A stretch of DNA of 64,000 nt from Oceanobacillus kimchii X50. GTDB taxonomy: Bacteria > Bacillota > Bacilli > Bacillales > Amphibacillaceae. How positions within the stretch are numbered: position 1 is the first letter of the stretch; every line of letters starts with the position of its first letter. The stretch lies in NCBI RefSeq assembly GCF_000340475.1, contig NZ_CM001792.1:2938592-3002591 (forward strand), written 5' to 3'. The notes beneath the pieces were generated by a model. The model did no database searches and was not told where the DNA came from. It saw nothing but the letters and a program-made list of their open reading frames with translations. Shown here piece by piece: positions 58,540-64,000 of this stretch. A program made the position numbers and the translations under genes.

Positions 58540-59536
58540 CACTATCGTTCTCCTTTTTACTGTTGTTTTTAAGGACATCTGGATTAATAAGACTCGGAGG
58601 TACTTCCCCAGTTAATCCTTTGATAAGATTCTCTACAGCTAGTTTTTCCATTTGATACCTTGTATCCTTGGTTGCAGAACCTATATGCGGCAATGTAACA
58701 ACATTTTTCATTTGAAGGAGCGGGCTATCTTTAGAAATCGGCTCTTGTTCATAGACATCTAGACCAGCTCCCAATATTTTTTTGGATTGTAAAGCATGAA
58801 TAAGTGCTGTTTCATCCACAAGTTCTCCGCGAGATCCATTTAGAAAAATTGCTGTTTCTTTCATTAAGCTAAATTCCTTCTCACCGATTAATTTGACTGT
58901 TTCAGGAACTAAAGGTGCCATTACAAGTATAAAATCGGAAACTTTTAAAAGCTCTTCTAAGGAAGCATAATTAGCTTGTAGATTTTTTTCTGCATATGAA
59001 TGGGTGGAACGATTATGATAGACTATCTTCATTTTAAATCCGTAATGTGCCCTTTCTGCAATTGCTAAACCAATTCGCCCCATACCAATAATTCCCAATG
59101 TTTTATGATGGACATCAACTCCGAATAAATGCTCACCAATATTTTCATCCCATCTGCCTAACTTCACATATTGATCCAATTCACAGATTCTTCTAGATGC
59201 GGCTAACAACAATCCAAGTACCATATCTGCAACTGTATCTGTTAAAACATCCGGAGTATTCGTTGCCATAATACCTCTTTTTGTCAGCTCTTCTATATCC
59301 AAATTATCATAACCAACCGACATATTAGTGACAATTTTTAAACGAGGTGCTTGAACTAGAAGCTGCTGATCAACCCGTAATTTAGATCCGATAATACCCT
59401 CTACACGCTGTAAATCACTAATAAAGTAATCATCCATTTCTGATTTATGCTGATGCTGATGGACGATAAAGTAATTTGTCAATTGTTCCAGCAGATCATT
59501 TGGAATAGATTTATATAAAATAATTTCTCGCTTCAT
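58532..59536 (-). CDS. D-2-hydroxyacid dehydrogenase (glyoxylate/hydroxypyruvate/2-ketogluconate reductase type)
   Basis: A 334-aa NAD(P)-dependent enzyme. LGIIGMGRIGLAIAERA near 150 binds the nucleotide; catalytic Arg in FLNGSRGELVDE near 232, Glu near 263 and His in LPHIGSATKD near 281 are visible. The residues around YHNRSTHS near 175 suggest NADPH use. The ATG at 59536 has GAGGGGG 5 nt upstream; the frame open to 59560 lacks a ribosome site. It is coupled to the GntR gene by an overlap. Likely role: reduction of a keto acid from sugar-acid breakdown. Confidence 0.88.
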   Translation of the reverse strand: MKREIILYKSIPNDLLEQLTNYFIVHQHQHKSEMDDYFISDLQRVEGIIGSKLRVDQQLLVQAPRLKIVTNMSVGYDNLDIEELTKRGIMATNTPDVLTDTVADMVLGLLLAASRRICELDQYVKLGRWDENIGEHLFGVDVHHKTLGIIGMGRIGLAIAERAHYGFKMKIVYHNRSTHSYAEKNLQANYASLEELLKVSDFILVMAPLVPETVKLIGEKEFSLMKETAIFLNGSRGELVDETALIHALQSKKILGAGLDVYEQEPISKDSPLLQMKNVVTLPHIGSATKDTRYQMEKLAVENLIKGLTGEVPPSLINPDVLKNNSKKENDSDG

Positions 59537-59570
59537 AGCAACCCCCTCTAAAAAATCCACCTTTTGGTAT

Positions 59571-59591
59571 ATGATATATCAGATTTGATGG
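59571..59591. promoter_or_regulatory. GntR operator upstream of the dehydrogenase-GntR operon
   Basis: ATGATATATCAGATTTGATGG shares TGATATATCAGAT with the site at 57770-57788. On the minus strand it overlaps a possible promoter (TTGTAG, 17 bp, TATCAT), so binding should block RNA polymerase. It lies 35 bp before the start at 59536. Apart from this site and the terminator at 59747, the spacer 59537-59850 holds nothing visible. Confidence 0.55.
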
Positions 59592-59746
59592 AACTACAAT
59601 ATGAATATCATAAACTCTTGATGTCTATCTGTTTCACTCTTTTACATGCACTAAAAAGTATGCCTCCCATCGTTAATAATGAGAAACATATCTTAGAATA
59701 GAGCAAACTTCCACTCAGATTTAATACAAGCAACATTAAAAGAAAA

Positions 59747-59790
59747 ATCCGAACTTAATTCAAATTCCCTATTTGAATTAAGTTCGGATT
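59747..59790 (-). terminator. Rho-independent terminator of the aprX-like gene
   Basis: AATCCGAACTTAATTCAAA and its complement form a stem of nearly 20 bp with a 4-8 nt loop. On the minus strand it is followed by TTTTTCTTTT, 60 bp after the protease stop codon. Confidence 0.85.
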
Positions 59791-59850
59791 GTTTGCTATT
59801 GTATCCTGATTTCCCTGAATCACTTAGCATATTAGGTCGCTTTTCCTTCT

Positions 59851-61158
59851 CTAACTTTCTTGCACTACCTCAGCAGAATTTTGTCGTTGATAATTCTTTG
59901 CCATTTCGACGGCACTTTTGGCTTCAATATATCCCCATATATCATCAAGTGTTGGATGAGATGTTGCTTTTAGGATGCTCTTTATATCATTTGGACTGAG
60001 ATTAGGATTAGCTTCCAGCATAAGGGCGATGATCCCTGCACAAATTGGTGTTGCCATCGATGTACCCGACAATTGTATATAATTTTCATCGATAACCATC
60101 TCCGGGATTTGGGATTCCAACACTGATCCCGGGGCTAACAAGGAGATAATATTTGTACCTGGAGCATATACATCCGGCTTAATCAGCTTATCAATTGTAG
60201 GTCCTCTACTAGAATAATCTGCTATTCCATCATCCGTACGCTCTAATGTATTCTTATCATCCGTCGATCCAACCGTAATGACAAATGGGTCAATGGCCGG
60301 GGTACTAATCGTTGATGCGGCAGGTCCATCGTTTCCAGCAGCAGCACAAACTACAATTCCTTGATGCCAAGCAGATTGAGCAGCCAGTGATAATGGATCA
60401 TCCCTGAAAGATTCATAGGCCGGCGCTCCAAGCGAAAGCGAAATAATCCGTATATTGTGCTCTTCTTTATGATCGACACACCATTCCAAACCCTCAATAA
60501 TCGTGGATAATCTCCCACTCCCTTGCTCATCTAAAACCTTTAGCCCAATAATAGATGCTTCTGGTGCTGGTCCAATATACTTTCCATTGGAGAGACTGCC
60601 ATTTCCAGCCGCATCGCCAGCACAATGTGTTCCGTGTCCATTATCATCATAAGGTTCGCTTTCTCCGTTTATAAAATCTTGAAAAGCTATAATTCTATTT
60701 GTCGGATCCGTCAAGTCATCATGGGCATGGACACCTGTGTCGATTACTGCTATCGTAACGCCTTTTCCAGTTAATCCAAGCTGTTCTTGAACATTGGCAG
60801 CTCCTGTTTGCTCACTTGCTATATCTAAGAAGGCAGTTACAATCCGATCATAAAAAATCCGATCTACTGCTTCATGGTCTTTAATCTGTTGTATTCTATC
60901 AGGTGTTAAATATCCTTTCATCGCATTTATACTGCGTAGTTCTCTATGGAGATTGTTATGGGAGTCAATATTACATACTTTTAAGAGGTTGTCTTTTTTG
61001 CCTCTTTCACAATCCTTTTTCAAATAAACGATAAGGGGGATTTCATTTTTGCTAGTTTCATTCTGGTCTACTTTTCGAGAATTCCGTAATTGTTCCACTA
61101 AGCCAGGGTCAAGTTTACGTTCTGCATCTTCAAACCATACTTTTTTCCTGTTGCTCAT
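59851..61158 (-). CDS. aprX: Subtilisin-family (S8) serine protease, AprX-like
   Basis: A 435-aa subtilase. The triad is visible: Asp in VIDTGVHAHDD (about 141), His in DDNGHGTHCAGD (about 174) and Ser in SGTSMATPICAG (about 371), plus the oxyanion Asn in AAAGNDGPA (about 277). An inhibitor-like N-terminal part (about 1-120) precedes the catalytic domain. No signal peptide is seen. Length and layout match AprX of B. subtilis, an intracellular-type serine protease, and the segment EPYDDNGHGTHCAGD is nearly the same as I remember it there. The ATG at 61158 has GAGGAGG 7 nt upstream. Confidence 0.88.
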   Translation of the reverse strand: MSNRKKVWFEDAERKLDPGLVEQLRNSRKVDQNETSKNEIPLIVYLKKDCERGKKDNLLKVCNIDSHNNLHRELRSINAMKGYLTPDRIQQIKDHEAVDRIFYDRIVTAFLDIASEQTGAANVQEQLGLTGKGVTIAVIDTGVHAHDDLTDPTNRIIAFQDFINGESEPYDDNGHGTHCAGDAAGNGSLSNGKYIGPAPEASIIGLKVLDEQGSGRLSTIIEGLEWCVDHKEEHNIRIISLSLGAPAYESFRDDPLSLAAQSAWHQGIVVCAAAGNDGPAASTISTPAIDPFVITVGSTDDKNTLERTDDGIADYSSRGPTIDKLIKPDVYAPGTNIISLLAPGSVLESQIPEMVIDENYIQLSGTSMATPICAGIIALMLEANPNLSPNDIKSILKATSHPTLDDIWGYIEAKSAVEMAKNYQRQNSAEVVQES

Positions 61159-61359
61159 TTTTACTCCTCCTCGATTATTTTTTGTGTTGTTCACTAATAG
61201 ATTATCAAGGACTAGTAATGGAAACAATCGGACAAGATAACTATTTTTTGAAAATTTAAACAAAAATATAGTAGTTTTGACGATAGGTAGATATAATAAT
61301 TAGATTCAATGCGAAGTTGGATTAAGTCTATACTATCAAAGAATAGTATAGTTCCTAAA

Positions 61360-62964
61360 TCAATACACTTTTCTACTATAAACAACCTCACCGTCAATCA
61401 TCGTCCACTCAACCTTTATCTCTGGGATATCATCTACATCAGCACTTAATAATGAACTATCTAGTAAAATTAAATCTGCTAGCTTTCCTATTTCAATACT
61501 TCCTTTTATATCTTCTTCAAAAGATGCATAAGCACCATTTAGAGTATACATACGGATAGCGTCCATTAGTGAAACGGTTTTCTCTTTACCAAGTACTTGC
61601 CCTGACTGTGTCATTCTTGTTAATGCAGCATGAATTCCACGCATTGGGGAATATGTAGTTACTGGACAATCAGAGCCGAATGCAGCAGGAACATCCGCTT
61701 CTAAATAATCATTTAATGGATACATGTTCGAAGTTCTTTCCCCGTAATTAATTGCATACCCATCTCCAAACTCATAGAGAAAGGCAGGATTTGGTGTCGG
61801 TATAACATTCTGCTCCTTCATTCGTTGAATTAAATCTGGAGATGCTATACCAGCATGCTCAATTCGATGTCTTGCATCAGGTCTTGGGTGCAGATTATTA
61901 GCCTTTTCAATAGTATTTAGCAACATATCAATTGCGGCATCTCCTTGAGCATGGGCAGTAATTTGCCAACCATTTTTATGTGCTGGTATAAAAATCTCGT
62001 CTACCTCTTCTTGTTCATAGTACTGCACACCATATTCATCAGCATCACTTGTGTATGGATCTCTAGTCCAAATAGTCGGACCACTACTGCTGCCATCCAA
62101 GAATAACTTAACTGGTCCAATTCGATATTTGTCATCACCCAATCCAGTAAAAATAGCTGATTTATTCATACTTCTAACTATTTTATCAGCTCCATTTAAA
62201 GCACCAATCATTACATATAATCTTTGTTTAATAATACCTTCTTTTGAATGCGTCTGTAGTTGGCGAATATTCTGTAACCCAAACCCCGATGCTTCATGAA
62301 TTGAAGTAATCCCTTTCTCTGCAAACTGTTTAGATGCTATTGTATGTGCTTCCTTCATCTCCTCATTGCTAAAGGAAGCCTTAGCGAACATATCCATGTG
62401 CGCACTTTCGATCAGCAGTCCATTAAGTTTACCATTTTCTTCTCTTCCAAGCCTTCCACCAGCTGGGTCTGGTGTGATTCCTGTTAATCCTGCTTCTTCA
62501 AGCACTCTACTATTAACCACAGAAATATGATTACACGTTCTGGTCAAAATAATTGGATTTTCAGTCGATACTGAATCCAATTCTTCTTTAGTAGGGAATC
62601 GCTTTTCTTTAAACTTGCTTTCATTATACCCCCAAGCACGAATCCATTTGCCAGTTTGGGTTTTTGAAGCTTGCTCTTTCATAGCACCTATCAAATCTTT
62701 AATAGAATTAATACGCTCATCTTTACAAGATACCGATAACTCATTGGTACCATGTAACGTAATATGTATATGGGAATCAATAAAACCTGGCATTAACGTA
62801 CGTCCACCTAAATCAATTACTTTTGTGTTCCTATCTTTTAGTTCTAGTATTTTTTCATTGTCACCAACTGCTACTATTTTATTTTTAGAAATAGCAACAG
62901 CTTGAGCAACTTCATTACTTGCATTCACTGTGATGACTTCTCCATTAATCATTAAATATGTCAT
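61360..62964 (-). CDS. YtcJ-like metal-dependent amidohydrolase
   Basis: A 534-aa amidohydrolase (amidohydrolase 3 type). The metal motif is MPGFIDSHIHITLHG (about 58-72), further metal ligands are in ITAHAQGDAAID (about 335) and HRIEHAG (about 366), and the late Asp is in AAFGSDCPV (about 430). Such enzymes hydrolyse amide or imide bonds of varied small molecules. It follows the sodium:solute symporter gene by 93 bp, which may import its substrate. The substrate is unknown. AAGGAG lies 7 nt before the ATG. Confidence 0.85.
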   Translation of the reverse strand: MTYLMINGEVITVNASNEVAQAVAISKNKIVAVGDNEKILELKDRNTKVIDLGGRTLMPGFIDSHIHITLHGTNELSVSCKDERINSIKDLIGAMKEQASKTQTGKWIRAWGYNESKFKEKRFPTKEELDSVSTENPIILTRTCNHISVVNSRVLEEAGLTGITPDPAGGRLGREENGKLNGLLIESAHMDMFAKASFSNEEMKEAHTIASKQFAEKGITSIHEASGFGLQNIRQLQTHSKEGIIKQRLYVMIGALNGADKIVRSMNKSAIFTGLGDDKYRIGPVKLFLDGSSSGPTIWTRDPYTSDADEYGVQYYEQEEVDEIFIPAHKNGWQITAHAQGDAAIDMLLNTIEKANNLHPRPDARHRIEHAGIASPDLIQRMKEQNVIPTPNPAFLYEFGDGYAINYGERTSNMYPLNDYLEADVPAAFGSDCPVTTYSPMRGIHAALTRMTQSGQVLGKEKTVSLMDAIRMYTLNGAYASFEEDIKGSIEIGKLADLILLDSSLLSADVDDIPEIKVEWTMIDGEVVYSRKVY

Positions 62965-63057
62965 TGTCTCGCTCCTTAAAAAATTTAATGACAGTACTAA
63001 ATCCCTATGACAGGCTATAAGAAATAGAAATAGATCTCAAAATTCCCATTAATCTGT

Positions 63058-64000
63058 CTATTTTGTTACTACATAATTTTCATCATCTACTTCTTCTTTT
63101 ATTTCATCTTCATTCTCTTTAAAATTGTTTAATGCACGGTCAAATCGATCAATTACGTTTTGTTGTCTTGGTGCTGTAGAAAGACTAACCGTTACATACA
63201 GAACTACATTTAGAATAAGTCCCCACATAGCAGGATTTAAACCAAATGGACTTGTTATTCCTGGTACAAAAGTGAAAAGTAACGTAACTGCTACTCCACC
63301 AAATAAACCAGCGATCGCACCTTTTCCATTTGAGTTTTTCCAAAAAAGTGCACCCATTGTAGGAACAATCAATTGTGCCGTACCACCAAATGCAACAAGC
63401 CCGATTGTTACAAGCACTCCTGGAGCAAATAATGCAAGTATATAAGCGATGATGGAAAACAGAAGAATAGCAAAACGTGATACCTGTTTTAGTTGACTAT
63501 CGGAAGCTTTGGGATTTTGATATCGTTGATAAAAATCCTTCGTAATGACAGTAGATACTGCATGGATTTGACTATTTGCTGTAGACATTGCTGCTGCAGC
63601 TCCACCTGCAAGCACTATCGACCCAAACACAATTGGCATATAATCCATTACCATCATCGGTAATATCTGATCTGCATTTTCTACATTTGGCATCACAAGA
63701 ACACCTGTCCAACTTATTAGTACGGAACCGATATACGTAATCGCAATAAATGAAATGAGGAGAGGCATTAAATTAAATAGTTTACTATTTTTCACTGCAT
63801 ACATTCGTAACCATAATTGTGGTCCCATGATCGCGCCAAGTGCAGTAATCACGCACAAAGAAATCCATGCAGCGTAACCTGATTCCCCTTCTGGACCAGG
63901 AAGCGTTAAATGAGCAGGATTTTGCTGACTCATTTGTTCAAACATTGCAGTCGGACCTCCAACAAGGCTTGAAATATAAAGACCAACGAATAATAAACTG
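63058..64000 (-). CDS. Sodium:solute symporter (SSS family), partial at the window edge
   Basis: The frame stays open to position 64000 on the minus strand and codes there for SLLFVGLYISSLVGGPTA before the first Met, so the gene starts outside the window. About 314 C-terminal residues are seen, with roughly eight helices. AAAMSTANSQIHAVSTVITK (about 115 from the first Met) matches the sodium-site helix of SSS proteins such as PanF and PutP. A charged C-terminal tail ends in YVVTK. It probably forms an operon with the amidohydrolase. Substrate unknown. Confidence 0.88.
   Translation of the reverse strand, partial: SLLFVGLYISSLVGGPTAMFEQMSQQNPAHLTLPGPEGESGYAAWISLCVITALGAIMGPQLWLRMYAVKNSKLFNLMPLLISFIAITYIGSVLISWTGVLVMPNVENADQILPMMVMDYMPIVFGSIVLAGGAAAAMSTANSQIHAVSTVITKDFYQRYQNPKASDSQLKQVSRFAILLFSIIAYILALFAPGVLVTIGLVAFGGTAQLIVPTMGALFWKNSNGKGAIAGLFGGVAVTLLFTFVPGITSPFGLNPAMWGLILNVVLYVTVSLSTAPRQQNVIDRFDRALNNFKENEDEIKEEVDDENYVVTK

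Noticed and set aside
61212..61397. 61-codon open frame between protease and amidohydrolase genes
   Set aside because: No ribosome site, and it overlaps the amidohydrolase 3' end; hydrophobic and AT-driven composition suggests chance.

Overview
The window looks like a chromosomal segment of a low-GC, Gram-positive Bacillaceae bacterium. Ribosome binding sites are strong (GGAGG-type), TTG and GTG starts are common, terminators are Rho-independent and several promoters carry CcpA-type cre boxes. One enolase-superfamily protein (53521-54699) carries the Arg-x-Tyr active-site signature that I recall from the galactarate dehydratase of Oceanobacillus iheyensis, so Oceanobacillus or a close relative is my best guess. 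No rRNA, tRNA, CRISPR, phage or intact insertion sequence was seen. Almost every operon is a carbon-source module: uptake system, regulator and catabolic enzymes.

Layout. (1) 276-5069: a lactonase, aldehyde dehydrogenase and alcohol dehydrogenase operon with a GntR regulator. It resembles the gamma-butyrolactone (attKLM/blcABC) pathway of Agrobacterium. (2) 5326-20612: a 15-kb unidirectional block. It holds an SLC13 symporter, a TAXI-TRAP transporter, a DctB-DctS-DctR-like sensing system, a two-subunit class I fumarase, and an acyl-CoA dehydrogenase / MmgE-PrpD / CitE-like lyase / family III CoA-transferase / MaoC hydratase set. I interpret this set as a pathway for itaconate or another branched C5-dicarboxylate. 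(3) 20975-21706: a 52-bp repeat followed by three rearranged gene fragments. (4) 21860-25805: a CdaR-type regulator and glycolate oxidase GlcD/GlcF. (5) 25891-27192: a seven-copy 52-bp tandem array and a glycerophosphodiesterase. (6) 27458-33187: an AraC regulator, GH4 alpha-galactosidase and sugar ABC transporter. (7) 33296-34876: a BCCT osmolyte transporter. (8) 35673-42270: a LacZ-type beta-galactosidase and its ABC transporter. (9) 42639-45120: an NTPase of unknown role and a beta-propeller lipoprotein. (10) 45411-53350: the glucarate pathway with a TctABC transporter. (11) 53521-59536: a galactarate or related sugar-acid cluster with its own GntR regulator. (12) 59851-64000: an AprX-like subtilase, a YtcJ-like amidohydrolase and a sodium:solute symporter cut by the window edge.

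In the main block the inferred scheme is as follows. The acid enters through TRAP or SLC13 and is sensed by DctB/DctS/DctR. It is activated by CoA transfer, hydrated by the MaoC enzyme to citramalyl-CoA, and cleaved by the CitE-like lyase to acetyl-CoA and pyruvate. The class I fumarase could feed in mesaconate or citramalate. A motif close to TGNAT-N5-ATNCA occurs upstream of the lactonase operon, the GntR gene and the acyl-CoA dehydrogenase gene, which suggests that one GntR protein links modules 1 and 2. Many coordinates below use a start inside the longest ORF where a Shine-Dalgarno sequence decides it; those cases are stated.
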